From: Silene latifolia
Lineage: Eukaryota; Streptophyta; Magnoliopsida; Caryophyllales; Caryophyllaceae
Assembly (NCBI RefSeq): GCF_048544455.1
Contig: NC_133526.1
Location: 1,318,001-1,382,000, forward strand
Direction of reading: 5' to 3'
Length of the DNA stretch: 64,000 nucleotides
Shown: one piece after another, positions 37,922 to 50,676 of the stretch
Layout: every line of letters starts with the position of its first letter
Numbering within the stretch: the stretch's first letter is position 1
Notes under the pieces: model-generated
The model's database searches: none
What the model was told of the DNA's origin: nothing
The model's input: the letters and a program-made list of their open reading frames with translations, nothing else
Program-made: the position numbers and the translations under genes

Positions 37922-39874
37922 ATGGCACCCCAAAAAACCCACCATTTTTTCACCATTAAAATCCTCACAATCACCATTCTCTCTCTTCTACATCAGATCT
38001 CAGCCGTTGATCAAACCCAAACCCAAGATACAGACTGTACAAACCGTTGGATCCATATCCGAAAACTACCCACAAAATTCAACACAGACCTTTTATCAAA
38101 CTGCTCCTCATATTATCCATTATTCGACGATTTTTGTCCGTATTTATCGAACCATGGGTTGGGTCACAAGACACATAACCGTTCGCATTCATGGTATCGA
38201 ACGGATTCACATATGTTGGAATTAATTTTCCACCGTCGTATGCTTGAATACCCTTGTTTAACATCTGATCCCAATGCAGCAGATGCGGTATACGTCCCGT
38301 ATTATACCTCGCTGGACGCGATGAGGTATTTATACGGGGACGAGTATAATTCCTCCCATTTACACGGGATGAAATTATACTCGTATCTTACGTCCCACGA
38401 CCCCGGAACCTGGGACAGGTTCCGCGGACATGACCATTTTTTAGTCATGGCCCGTACCGCGTGGGACTTTTCGCAACCCCTCCCGCCCGATCGGGCGGGA
38501 GGGGATGCGAAAGCGGTAGGGTCGTGGGACGGGGATGGGGATGGGGAAGGGAGGTTATGGGGGACATCGTTTCTGATGTCCCCCGAGTTTTTTAATGTTA
38601 CGGCATTGACCTTAGAGAGTCGGGCGTGGCCTTGGCAGGAACAAGCTATACCTCATCCGACGTCGTTTCATCCACCTAGTTTAGCTTTATTGGAGTCGTG
38701 GGTGTTGAGGGTTAGACGGTCGAGACGGAGTTCGCTTATGTTGTTTGCTGGTGGTGGTGGGACCGCGTCTTCTGGAAACCCGAATATTAGGAGGAGTATT
38801 AGAGAGGAATGTGGGGTGAATTCGAGTAAGGTTGATATTTCTGGACGGTTTCAGAAGGTTTGTGATATTGTTGATTGTTCTAACGGTATTTGTGAACATG
38901 ATCCTATCAGGTAGATTTTTGTTCTACCTACTCGGAAGTTCCAATTCGTGTGAATTGGGGTAATCTAATAAGTTATCGCGTTTATAATCCTCGTGAATTG
39001 TTGTTTGTGTGTTTTGTCATTCGATTTTGATGTTACTGATTGTAATTAGATTTTTGTTCCACTTCCTGGGATGTTCCAATTTGTGTGAATTGTGTCAATC
39101 TAATAAGTTATCGCGTTTATAATCCTCATGAATTGTAGTTCGTGTGTTTCAATTTCGCGTGAATGTGCTAAATTTGCTTAGTTTGAATTTGCCCAAATTG
39201 GATTTCCACGCGAATATTACCTAATTAGAAGAATTGGAATTTATCGGTAATTGCAGTTCATGTGAATTGTGTGGGAATAACCAAACAATCAGAAAAATTT
39301 AAAAGCGATTTGACACTAATTTTGTGCTTAATTGTTTTTGTATTAGACGTGTTTCAAGGTGAAATTTAGTGTATGAGACCGTCTATCAGGTGACTAGGCT
39401 GATTTTAGACTGTGTGATTGTTGTGCTGTAATTAGGTACATGAAACCAATGCTGGAGGCGAGTTTCTGCTTACAACCACCAGGGGAAACACCAGCAAGGC
39501 GGTCAACATTTGACGGGATGGTTGCAGGTTGCATACCCGTTTTCTTTGAGGACCAGTCAGCAAAAACTCAGTTCAAATGGCATCTTCCGCCAGCAGAATT
39601 TGGGGAGTTTTCAGTGACAATACCAAAGGAGGATGTGGTGTTTAAAGGGATAAAGATAGTGGACGTATTGATGGGGATACCGAAAGCCAAGGTGAGGAGA
39701 ATGAGGGAGAAGGTGATGGAGATGATACCGAAAGTAATGTATCGGAAACATGGTAGTTCACTCGGGTTGAGGACTAAGAAGGATGCCTTTGATATCGCTA
39801 TTGAAGGTACATTGCAAAGGATTAAAGAACGGTTGACCCAGGTTTTTGATGCTAACTCGAATGATATCAAGTAA
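37922..39874 (+). CDS. GT47 exostosin-family glycosyltransferase (xyloglucan galactosyltransferase-like)
   Basis: Two coding exons, 37922-38910 and 39436-39874, spliced ATC-AG/G-TAC. They total 1428 nt (475 aa). The short N-terminal cytosolic part and hydrophobic segment (about residues 9-29) indicate a type II Golgi membrane protein. Family features are CTNRWIHIRKLP near the start of the lumenal part, ADAVYVPYYTSLDA, GHDHFLVMARTAWDF and the exostosin signature around ASFCLQPPGETPARRSTFDG to GCIPVFF (about 338-367). It resembles plant GT47 subgroup A members such as the MUR3/XLT2/GT19 group, which add galactose or related sugars to hemicellulose side chains. The exact acceptor is not readable from sequence. 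A Gly/Asp-rich insert (GDGDGEG) lies near residue 200. No other gene is close. Confidence 0.9.
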
Positions 39875-42476
39875 ATTGCTGACATTTTGTGTACCAAATT
39901 TCATTTTTCTTCGTTTTTTTTTACATAGGTAAATATGTTGTAATGTAGTACCACTAAATCTACCGCAATTCTGTATATCAGATTATTTATGTCATTCATT
40001 TTTTCCTGATAAATGGCAATCCATATCGCCTTCATAGTGATGGTCAGTTCAATGTTGTGTTGCGGTATTCTGCTGTATTGTCGAATCAGAAGGTGCGAAA
40101 AAACATGTTTTCCATGGTGATACTGTCATGCCCCACAGTTGCGGATATTGCAGCACTGGTAGTCCATATATTGGGTTATCATCAATTTGGCTAAATGTTA
40201 ATTGACCATAGTTGGCGCAGCTAGGGGTCAAGCGAGGGGTGACGACTGTCAACCACCTGAAGTTGGTTTTTTTGGCCATTAAATTCTGTTTTCAGTTGCC
40301 AGTTTGACATGAGCTTCACGGTTGCCAGTTTAACAGAAGCTTCTCTGAAGAGAATTCTCGGCAAGTACAGGTCACAACTCACAAGTCACAACTGTACAGA
40401 TGATACCCTGGTTTGTCTGCAGTCCCAGTTTAGGCCACTATATCGGCTACAATGAGATATCACAGAGTCCAGTCAGTCCACAACCATTGCGAAGCGGAGA
40501 AGATTGATCTCTTCCAGCAATGAGCCAATGAGTGTATGCATTTCTGGCAATGCTGTAAATGGAAATTGCTTAGGCTGAGACCTGTACAAGCAACATGCAT
40601 TGAAACATCATGACAGTAAAGTAGTAAACAACTCAAAAGAGCAGCAAGCTATGACCCAGGCCTTTTGTATCCAAAAACCGCCTTTTCATTTCCCGGTCCT
40701 GAACTTAAAGAATCACAAGGCTGAACTATTAGAGGCAGCATGTTTCATGTAAGACATTTGATACAATACACTAATGCATAGGACTTCAAGTAGAGATAAG
40801 TCGGAAAATGTGAAGATCTACCAGAGGAGCATCCAAATATTGAGGTACCGGGGAGTCGAGAGTAGATGCACACTACACACATCGAGATCAGTGTTCGAGT
40901 GTTAGATCTGTATGTAAAGAGCCACAAAACCAGAATGTTATATTAACCAGAATGTTATATTAGTCTTTTGACTGTAAGATGTGTTATGCATGGTGAATAA
41001 TTGGGTATAAAACCGTTTTACATAAGAATTGGTGCGCATTATAATGTTATACTCCGTATATACTATCTACCTAGGAAAACGTGATTACTAATTGGGCTGA
41101 CTGCTGAGCAAGTTGAAGACTGGATAGGATAAATGAATAGGACCACTCCTACTGGACCAAACCTGAAAATGAATGAACTTAGGCCTGGTCCTCACTCTTC
41201 AGTCAAAATTTTCGAAAGCCGGTTTTCGATCATGTCCGGTCCAAGATTGATCAACTAGTCTAACTCAACAGTCAACACATTCAAAAACTTTTGTTCAAGA
41301 TTAATCCTTGCAGCATTATTTTTTTTTTTTTTGAAAAAACATTATAAACTTGATATTAATGGTTATTTTAAATTAAACTATAGTTTAATTAGTTTTTTTG
41401 AAAGTTAGTTTAGTTAATTATTTAATTTAATTTAATGAAAGTTAAAGTTAATTATTGTATAGTACTATACTAAATTGGTTAAAATTTTAGTTTTCAATAC
41501 ATTAGAAGACTGGGCGAAAAATTTGGGTTCAGTTCAATCAAGACCGACTTTTTAGGTCTAATCTTCGGTCCACTTGCTTTGTTTTTCGATCTTTGTCTAG
41601 TCTTTTCAGTCTTGCATCATTACTAACCTCTAAATATTCAGAGGTGGCAATGGGTCACTTGTCATAGTTCGGACAAAGCGGGTTTAGTGATATAGGGTTT
41701 GGTTAAGTTCAACGTTAAGCTAGGTTATCATTAAGTGACAAGTTGAGTCAGGTTCGGTTCAAATCATTATTGAGTAAGGGGTTACAAATTTTCAAATTCG
41801 AACCTATAATTTCATGATGTTAAAATGATTCTTAGATGTATTTACATTAGTATTAAATTACAACAATTCAGAAAAATTGTCAATTTGATCTTATTTAGTC
41901 ATATTATTAAACTAATGCATTATCAAATCATCTATCTACTATCATAAATTGAGTCACTTGTTATCTTCGGTTAGCTTTGATTCATCTCAAATTTTGTTAT
42001 CAATAACAGTCATATCAGCTTAACCTTGAGCTGAATTCAACTCCACTAAACTTTTCGAATTTTACCCAACCAAATTCCAAACAGTCCCCATTAAATTCCT
42101 TAAATCACTTAATTTGAAATAAACTCAAATAAAAGCAAAATAATACACCTACAAAATTGCTCTATGTCATCACCCAACCATACACCCCCACACAATCATC
42201 AAAACCCAAAGAAGAACCAATTGGGAAAATACTCTAATTAATGAAATAAATAGTACATAGAATTAAAATCATGTCCTTATCCATAAATACCAACCAAAAT
42301 CATTTTACTATTGTGTGCACACACACATACAAATTCTCATAAAACGACAACTTTTTCGTACTATACTCTTGTGCCACTACTACTCTGTACCACCTCTGCC
42401 ACCTTCAAATTACCTCACAACATTTCCATTCAACTCTTTTTGTTGTACCACATTCCTCTGCAATTTCACTCTAAAG
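39875..42476. other. Spacer between the GT47 and PLATZ genes
   Basis: This spacer holds the GT47 3' UTR side, AT-rich DNA and, near its right end, the PLATZ promoter and leader. Only short unrecognisable open frames occur. I see no tRNA, no transposon with clear ends and no further gene in about 2.6 kb. Confidence 0.4.
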
Positions 42477-44764
42477 ATGGTATCCTTTCCGTCTCAATTA
42501 TTTATTTACGTCTTTTTATTCTTTCTAAGGCGGAATGTGTATAATTTACTCATTTCATTTTATGGTCTTACATTTTTATATGAAATTAATTATGAAATTT
42601 GCAGGTGGGTTATCGTTCAATTCCACAATGGTTGGATTCACTGTTAAAAGAAGAATTCTTTGAGCCTTGTTCAATTCATGCTGAAAAAAAGGAGAAAAAT
42701 TTCTACTGTTTTGATTGTTGTTCTAGTGTTTGTCAATCTTGTCTTTTTCGACATCGAAAACACATAATTCTTCAGGTATAATTTAATCGAATTTATTTAC
42801 ATTAGTTTAATTATTTCACTTAATTTTCATTAATTAAAAGGTGTTGAAAATTTGATATGTTTTTTTTATTTAATTAATGATTAGGTGAGAAGATATGTGT
42901 ACCATGATGTTCTAAAGCTGTCTGATGCTCGGAATTTTATGGATTGCTCTGGAATTCAAGTAATTTTCTTATACATAATCTCACTTATAACCGTCGTAAA
43001 CTTAAAGCGGTCTTTTTCATAAAACCGTCTTAAGTTTAAGACGTTTTCGTTCATGTTGTCAAATTACATCAATTCTATAATTCTCATTAGTTCAACAAAC
43101 AAATAAAGTTTCTGTCTTTTAATGATTTAATTAATTGGTTTTATGTTGAAATTTAGAGAGAATTCTGATTAAATTATGTTTTTAGATGAATTGCTTTGGC
43201 ATTCAAGTAATTGTTCTTACCCATAATCTAATTTAGAATTGTCATGAGCTTAAAACGGTCTTTTTCATGAAACCGTCTTAAACTTAAGATGGGTTTCCTT
43301 CATGTTGTCAAATTACATCGATTCTAAGTTTTTGAAGCAATACCCATAATTCTCTTTAGTTCAACCAACATATAAAGTTTCTGTTTTTTTGGTGATTTGA
43401 ATTTAATTGATTTTATGTTGAAATTTGAAGAGAATTGTAATTAAATTATGTTTTTTGATGGATTACTCTGGCATTCAAGTAATTTTTCTTACCCATAATC
43501 TAATTTAGAATCGTCATAAGTTTAAAACGGTCTTTTTCATAAAACCGTCTTAAACTTAAGACGCTCTTCATTCATGTTGCGATGTTGCCATAATTCTTTT
43601 TAGTTGTTGAACCAACAAATAAAGATTCTGTTTTTTTTGTTGATTCAATTAGTTGATTTTATGTTGAATTTAAAGAAAATTGTGGTTAAATTATGTTTTT
43701 TGATGGATTGCTCTACTATTCAAGTAATTTTCTTTACACATAATCGAATTTAAAATCGTCAGAAGCTTAAATTGGTCTTTCTCATGAAACCGTCTGAAAC
43801 TTAAGACGATTTTCTTTCATGCAGTCAAATTAAACCATTATGTATCATTTTAAAACCGTCATATGCTTAAAATGATCCTTTTCATGAAACCGTCTTAGTT
43901 TTAATCGATTTTTTTTGTGTTGATTATGAAGGCATATATTTCAAACAATGCAAAAGTGGTATTTTTGAAGGAGAGACCATTAAACAGACATTACAAAGGC
44001 TCAGAAAGTTCATGCTTCACATGTAATAGAAATCTTCAAGACCCTTTCATCTTTTGCTGTCTTTCTTGCAAGGTTAGAAAATTCACTTCTTTTTTTCTCT
44101 TCATTTTAGTTCAATTAATATTTAATTAATTAGTTAGTGATAATAATAATAATCAACAATTGAAATTTGAGATAATTGCACAAATTTGTTTTTATAAAGT
44201 TGCATAACATTTTATTCTAGACAACTTTTAATTCCCAGTGATCAAAGACCCAGCTTGGCAGCATGTGTAAGACGGTTTTATAAAAAAAAAATTATCTGGT
44301 GTAAGTAATTGAAGGTTTAACGATAGTTTGTGTAAGATGGTTTTATAAAAAATTATCTCTAGAGACTCCAAGTATTGGTGAATTTATAAAGTTGTGAATT
44401 CGGAGACCCAATTAATCCTAAAGCATACAAGATTATGATTACGTTAATTTGCCAGGTTAAGCACATTGTTGCAACTCAAGGGAGTTTGCAATTAAACCTG
44501 TCAAACAAAACAATGATGGGATTTTCTGACGTGGACGAGTGCCAAATTACCCCTGACTCGGTCCTTAACTCGCCATCCGGTTCAACAGCCAACAGTGATC
44601 TTCAGACCGCTTTGTTGTGTACTGCGACAAATGAGGTTGTTAGGAAGAAACGGAGTAATCTTGCGGCTCAATGCGGTCTGAACCGGGTTTCTACATGCTC
44701 CGAACCGGGTGATACTCATTTGAACCGGAGGAAAAGGGTACCGAACCGAGCCCCTTTATGCTGA
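42477..44764 (+). CDS. PLATZ zinc-finger transcription factor
   Basis: Five coding exons: 42477-42479 (only the ATG), 42605-42775, 42885-42959, 43932-44072 and 44456-44764. They total 699 nt (232 aa). PLATZ proteins are plant-specific zinc-dependent DNA-binding regulators of A/T-rich sequences. The domain is clear: IPQWLDSLLKEEFF, the Cys/His cluster CSIHAEKKEKNFYCFDCCSS and CQSCLFRHRKH, then VRRYVYHDVLKLSD, YISNNAKVVFLKERP and FIFCCLSCK. Splitting right after the ATG codon is expected for the family and fixes the start (M|VGYRSIP). The C-terminal ~100 residues are low-similarity, with a basic patch (RRKRVP). Intron 3 (42960-43931) is made of tandem repeats that copy the exon-3 splice donor region. 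Confidence 0.92.
42935..43900 (+). repeat. Tandem repeats of about 250 bp spanning the exon 3 donor of PLATZ
   Basis: The end of exon 3 plus its 5' splice site (attcaagtaatt) recurs at 42954, 43201, 43473 and 43718, so the periods are 247, 272 and 245 bp. Each unit also carries the 'aaacggtctttttcat(a/g)aaaccgtctta' hairpin word and an 'aataaagtttctgt' or similar tract. A partial fifth unit follows near 43840-43905. Copies are diverged, so the duplications are old or fast-evolving. Confidence 0.8.
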
Positions 44765-45128
44765 AGTGGATTCTTATTTTCTTTACCAAAAGTGGAAACT
44801 ATTTGTCCTTTTGGAATATATGGGGAGTTTTTTTTGGTCCCTTTTTCTCCCATTTTTTTGGATATGTTCCTTAATCTCTAATCAATTGGTTATTCCACCT
44901 ATTTCGGTAAACTCGTTCCGATTTTCATATATTGTTATCTTAGACAAATTTTTACGATTTCTCTTTTTAACATCTCCTGCTTTATAGCACTACATTACTT
45001 TAAAATCTCTTCTTAACAAATATTATATTGAGAATTGCTTTTACCTTAGTACGGAGTAGTTAGTTATTCGAATTTAGTTTTATTGCACCATTCTAAAAGG
45101 CTTATTAAACATTTGAGAACTCCCATTA

Positions 45129-45690
45129 ATTATATAAACGGAAAATTCACGTGCTATCCTCGAACTTTGCCATTTTGCACATGGTATCCAACTTTTTAAG
45201 TTTGTGTACATTATACCCTCCATGTTTGATTTTCATGTACACCATATTTTTTTTGTCGCTCTAAAAAAACTCAATTGCGCATAATTCCTAGATCGGAATT
45301 CAGAATCGGCCAATTTTTTTCGTTAAATGATTATCTCGTCATAATCTACGATTTGAGAAAAAAATTGTCGGCTGACAATAAATTTTATATGGTTTTTTTA
45401 ACGAAAATCTCAAATCAAATATATCTTCGATCATAAATTTCCGAATGACCAATTTCGTTTTATCAATTTATAGATCTCGAAGAGTTAATCAATTTGGAAA
45501 AAAACATTAGTCAATTCCGATTTCTGGTCTATAGCTTATGCTCAATTGAAATTTTTAAAAACGATAAAAAAGACATGTTCTGCTTAAAAATCAATTTCAA
45601 GGATGTCAATGTGCACAAACTTAAACAGTTGGATACCACGTAAAAAATTGCAAAATTTACGGGTATTACCTGAATTTTCCATTATATAAA
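45129..45690. mobile_element. Mutator-type foldback MITE (about 541 bp)
   Basis: The element at about 45139-45680 has inverted ends GGAAAATTCACGTGCTATCC / reversed GGAAAATTCAGGTAATACCC. They are matched for about 80 bp (tggtatccaactnnttaagtttgtg). A 9-10 bp flanking duplication, attatataa(a), lies at 45129-45138 and 45681-45690. Its middle has the same style as the invertase-intron MITE. Confidence 0.78.
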
Positions 45691-45716
45691 TTACTACGTA
45701 TTGGATATTGACGCAA

Positions 45717-45759
45717 GCACCAGTGGGTACAGACCCGAGTTCGATTCCCAGCTGGGGCA
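45717..45759 (+). pseudogene. tRNA-Gly(GCC) remnant lacking D and anticodon arms
   Basis: It reads gcaccagtgg directly followed by gtacagacccgagttcgatt..., which are the 5' acceptor arm and the T arm plus 3' acceptor of the tRNA-Gly found at 56152 and 60814. The D and anticodon arms are deleted. It sits where the tRNA of FMO unit 1 would be expected. The LTR element at 45782 inserted in its downstream T-run. Confidence 0.85.
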
Positions 45760-45781
45760 TTTTTTTTTTAAATGTTTTTTT

Positions 45782-48700
45782 TGTTGTGAAATAAGAGATG
45801 AGATAATTGTAGAGAGAAGACAGAGAGAGGAAAAGAGAGACAAAAACTATGTATTATTGCATTATGAGGGGTTTATATATACACATACAATAGAGTAGAG
45901 TTTCCATAATATAATATCTCTAGAATATCCTAACATATAGACATCCATATAATATTACATAATAATATTTCATAACACTCCCCCTTGGATGTCCATTACT
46001 GAAGAAGATGCCTCGTTAAAAACCTCACTAGAAAAACCCTTTGGGAAAAATACTGGCGAAGGAAAAGAGTACACTAATCTTCAAACACGCATAATAATAG
46101 TTGCCTCGTTAAAACCTTTTCATGGAAAACCCAGTGGGACAAAACCATGGATAAGGAAAAAGAGTACAACGCGTGTTACTCCCCCTGATGATTACATAAC
46201 TTGATGTATCTTGAAATGAACCATACTTTAACGTAACTTCTCGTCTCGATAGTTGAATAAAATCCACTGTAGTTGATAAACTTATATCTTCAAATCCTTG
46301 ATAATCTCTATCTTCATATTTCATTAGAACTCACAATCTGGGTGTAGTCATTTGTGATGACTCTTGGATCTTTTTCAAATAATACTTCCACAATAGTGAT
46401 AGAGAATTTCTCGATAGATACATAATATTATATGTCAAGAATAACTCGTCTTAATAATCATAGCGTATCAATGCGCTTATTGTGCTACCTCATTAAAAAC
46501 CTTGCTAGGAAAAACCCATTGGGACAAAAAAAACCTAGACGAAGGGAAAAAGAGTGTAGCCATCATTCCTTAATTCCTTATCATAAGGAGAATCAATCCG
46601 ATAATTATTGAATAAATCATCCAATACTTTTGAGCGCTTATCTTTGTTAAACCACATATGTATGAATTAACATTCTCATTGTAGACTTTGACTATTATTT
46701 TCCAATCCTTATGGTACTTCTGGACCATAAATTAATTTCACATGTTTAGCATGAAACTCATTTAAATCATTATTCTCATATGCTCAAACTTCAGGTTGAG
46801 ACAATAATAATTTCCTTCAAGTAAACTCTACATGAATTTAAATATTCCATTTTGGAAATAATCACGATAACTTTTCATTCGTGTCGTAGAGGTTCATATT
46901 TAATCATGAGTTCCCAAAACTCAAGAGGCTCCTATAGGGAGTTATCCTCGTTGGAGTTTCTCGTAAGATAACATTTCTCCTTTTAAAATATTTATCAAAA
47001 TATAACAATATAATTAATCATGTGCATGCATATGATATGTAACTAATTCTAAACAACATTCTAAAACAATGCAATAACTTATATAAAATAAAACTAATTA
47101 ATATGCAAATGAATTTAATCTCTAAATACACATGATGATGACTCGATAATGCAAACTGTACAGTTTCATTTTCCAATATTCATAATTTCAATTGACTTCA
47201 GGTCAATAGTTGGACATTTAGTCCATGAGCTCATTTATAATCATAACTTATATGTCGACAATCAAAACTGGACTTACTTATAAGATCCCCATTATCTAGT
47301 CCATTATATTCCGCGCGCAAATGCATATCGGTTCCTTAAACATATCGATATAATTTCAATATCTCGTGATATTGTCAGTACTGATCAATGATATCTGAAT
47401 ATATTTGGTACCATTCCTTTTCTATATAGGTCATCTATTATTATTATTCAGATATCTATGTCGCTTTCGGGACATCCAAATTTCTTAACTCCATAGGAGT
47501 ACCAACTGCTAATTCTTGCCGTTTTCTTATTACTTGAAATATGTGAACCGATATGACTCTCACACTACATTCCACGTGTGGCTATTGTTCAATTTGGCAA
47601 GAATCTAATTTTCATTACATATATTTTCTATGACTAATGTATAGCTCGCTATACCACATATAGGGCTAAACTGTCTATAATTAAATCATATATTTTAATG
47701 TAACATATTACATTTTGATAAGGTGATGAAACTGGTAGTATAATACATCTTCATAACGAAATGAATACCATCATTTCTAATTCACCTAACCTCTACTCGA
47801 TGTATTTCATATTGAAAACAAACTGCTGAACTTCAGGTCCAGTTGGGGATAATATACTTATTTGTTTTTACCAGCTTTTCCTTATCATTCTCCCCCTAAG
47901 GTGGTAAAAATTATCTATACCAGATAGATTTAATGGGCAATAAATCATTATATCCACCTTAATTGTCTTATGCAGTTGGTTTTTCAATGTGCTGAATCAC
48001 AATGCCCAATTTGGAGACTAACGATTCCATATAATAATCAAACTGTGATCTCCAATATTAAATATACTCAGTCTTTGTGTAATGTCTTGCCTTTAATAAA
48101 TTTACACGAGAGAGTTTCAGCACTTATATTTTCCTTAGGATAAACTTCAGGTTTATCAAAACGGGTATAATAAGAACCCGGATGGCCTTACTATGTCACA
48201 TCTGGATCATTTCATGTCAAGTTTCTTCGTTGCCAACAACCCATGGCAATCTTTTATAATCTATCCGGCCAGATAAATGATGTGACATATGACACAACAA
48301 GTGTCTCGTATATGTAGGCAAGAATAATCAACGTTCCTTCAGGGAACATGACTATATATTACTTTTTGAGTATTTTCATATATAATTATTATATCACACG
48401 CTCAACAAATATTAACATAATTTAACTTTCAAATAAATTATTGCCTTCAAACTTATCATATATTAACCTAATAAACCAAACATTATAACTAACAGAGGAG
48501 GTAAGTTTAAAACAATTTCGGGGTATAAACAATGATTATAACTATCACAATTAAATAATACCATTATCCTTACATAATTATACAGTTAGTTGTAATTGAT
48601 GTATAGCTTTTTACATGTTATTATAAGTCTGACTTCATATGTGATCATTATGTAAATTGATTCAAGCACTAACGAATCTTTATGTTTGATACTAATGTTT

Positions 48701-50302
48701 TCAAGTTAGATACACCATAATATAAGCATTGAAATCCAATTAAGATTTTTGATAAACGTAAATGTTTCTAATATGACTCATTGCAATTTACAATAACAAA
48801 TCATGTAAAGTGTACCTCAAACAATTGATTAGTATTGGAGCGGATAGATACTAATTTATAATATAATAAAGTCAAACTATATTGTATATTACATATATGA
48901 TCATATTATTAACAAAAGGAGTGATCTAATATGGCAAACAACTAATTAATTTACGTTAACTCAAAGGTTTTAAGTGGAGCTTGTTAACCAAACTGAAACA
49001 TGCATATAGACCAAACTGAAACATGCATACGGGATATGAAAGACGCATAGAACAACAACATACTAATATTTAATCACTAAAACAAGAGACTAAGTGATTA
49101 GTTTTATAAAAATCCTACATACGGAGTATGTCATAAATAAAGACACATCATGTCACAAGTGAAGATATATCTCAAACAACTTGAAGCAAATGTCTATAGC
49201 AAACAATCAAGTCACAGCCTTAATTTCATTAACCACCAATAGGTAGTTGCAATTTTGTAAACATAGTATGCGATTTTCTTTGATCGTAAATAATATTGAT
49301 CGATTAAAGTTGATTCTGGTCATAATTTGTAAAATATATAAGATATCACATTCACTTCAAGGAATGGACTAAATTTCATATCTCATTATACTGTTCAACT
49401 TCAGGTGAACAAGAATCAATTCGCAAATAAATTTGCCTTTCATAAAGACCGCTTTAAATTGAACAGCGGTTCATATACTCATAGACGTGGACTTCTGTCC
49501 ACTTACACTTATACAATATGAATATATTGTACTGATGAGACGGTGTTAAAATATTACACACCTTTAAAACTTTGAACTTCAGGCCAAAGTCATAATATGG
49601 ACATATCTCTCATCTTTGTAAAATAAATCTTTTTGGAACTTCAGGTCCAAAATTATATAATATGTCCCTTCTCAAGAATTGTTGACTGCAAATATAAAAC
49701 TTCAGATCCAAATATATAAATTTTACGGGCTAATAAATTTCTTATTGCTTTGCATAGATATGGGAATTACTATGTCAACATTAACCGAGTATTCTTCAGT
49801 TTATTAATTGTCGTATACTATAATTACTTGTTTTGTGTACCGGAGTATATATAATATAAAAGTGAACAACCGTAAGCAATGTATAGAAAACATACCTGAA
49901 TGAGATAAATTAATATTTTAACATGTTTGGTGGACAACTCTTATAAACATCACTTGGTCACCAAGTCCACGCATGTCAAAACCAAGTGCTTCCTTGCTGT
50001 TATACTCTTTTAATTTGCTACGTAGATGAGATTAGAAAATCAGGTGTAATTTATACGACATTCAAAGAGATATGAGAAGTGGTGGGAGTCTATCGTGCTG
50101 ATAACGTGTTGTGAAATAAGAGATGAGATAATTGTAGAGAGAAGACAGAGAGAGGAAAAGAGAGACAAAAACTATGTATTATTGCATTATGAGGGGTTTA
50201 TATATACACATACAATAGAGTAGAGTTTCCATAATATAATATCTCTAGAATATCCTAACATATAGACATCCATATAATATTACATAATAATATTTCATAA
50301 CA
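45782..50302 (-). mobile_element. Young non-coding LTR retrotransposon (LARD-like), minus orientation
   Basis: The LTRs at 45782-45977 and 50107-50302 are 196 bp each and look identical by eye, with ends TGTTGTGAA...CATAACA on the plus strand. In minus orientation, a primer-binding-like cacgttatcagcacga lies next to the right LTR and the purine tract ccaagggggag lies next to the left LTR. The ~4.1-kb interior is AT-rich and repeats words such as 'acttcaggtc' and 'cctcgttaaaaacc...aaaacccattgggac'. I see no open frame of note in most of it. It therefore looks like a non-autonomous large retrotransposon derivative that moves with borrowed proteins. The near-zero LTR divergence means a very recent insertion. 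It sits in a T-run, so the 5-bp duplication (ttttt) is uninformative. Confidence 0.85.
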
Positions 50303-50676
50303 TTTTTTTCATTTTTCCAACTATGAGTCATGCTGTATTGTTTGCTTGCTAGGTAGTTTCTGAATGCAATCTGCAAATTAACAGAAAATTTTACTTTATG
50401 TTGCTTACATGATTGAAAAAAAAAGTACTTCGTAACTTACAAGTAGCCAAGTCGAGTTGAATCGAAACCTTGAAACAAGAACGAGTTATGATCTTTGATT
50501 TTTTGATAATGTCAAATAAATGAGCTTCTTCATTCAACCATCTCTTATAATACACATGAATTCATACAATCAGATAAATCAATAATACAATACAATTTAT
50601 TTATTTTCTCTTATATTCTTTACAATAACAAGAACAAGTTGAGGAGTATTATCTTTGAAGTGCCATTGTCGAAACC

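Noticed and set aside
42311-42647. Two open frames overlapping the PLATZ start region
   Set aside because: They cover the PLATZ leader and intron 1. The true frame is fixed by the PLATZ domain and the ATG-only first exon.
44766-44987. 73-codon open frame directly after PLATZ
   Set aside because: Aromatic-rich, T-rich sequence in the expected 3' UTR, with no family resemblance.
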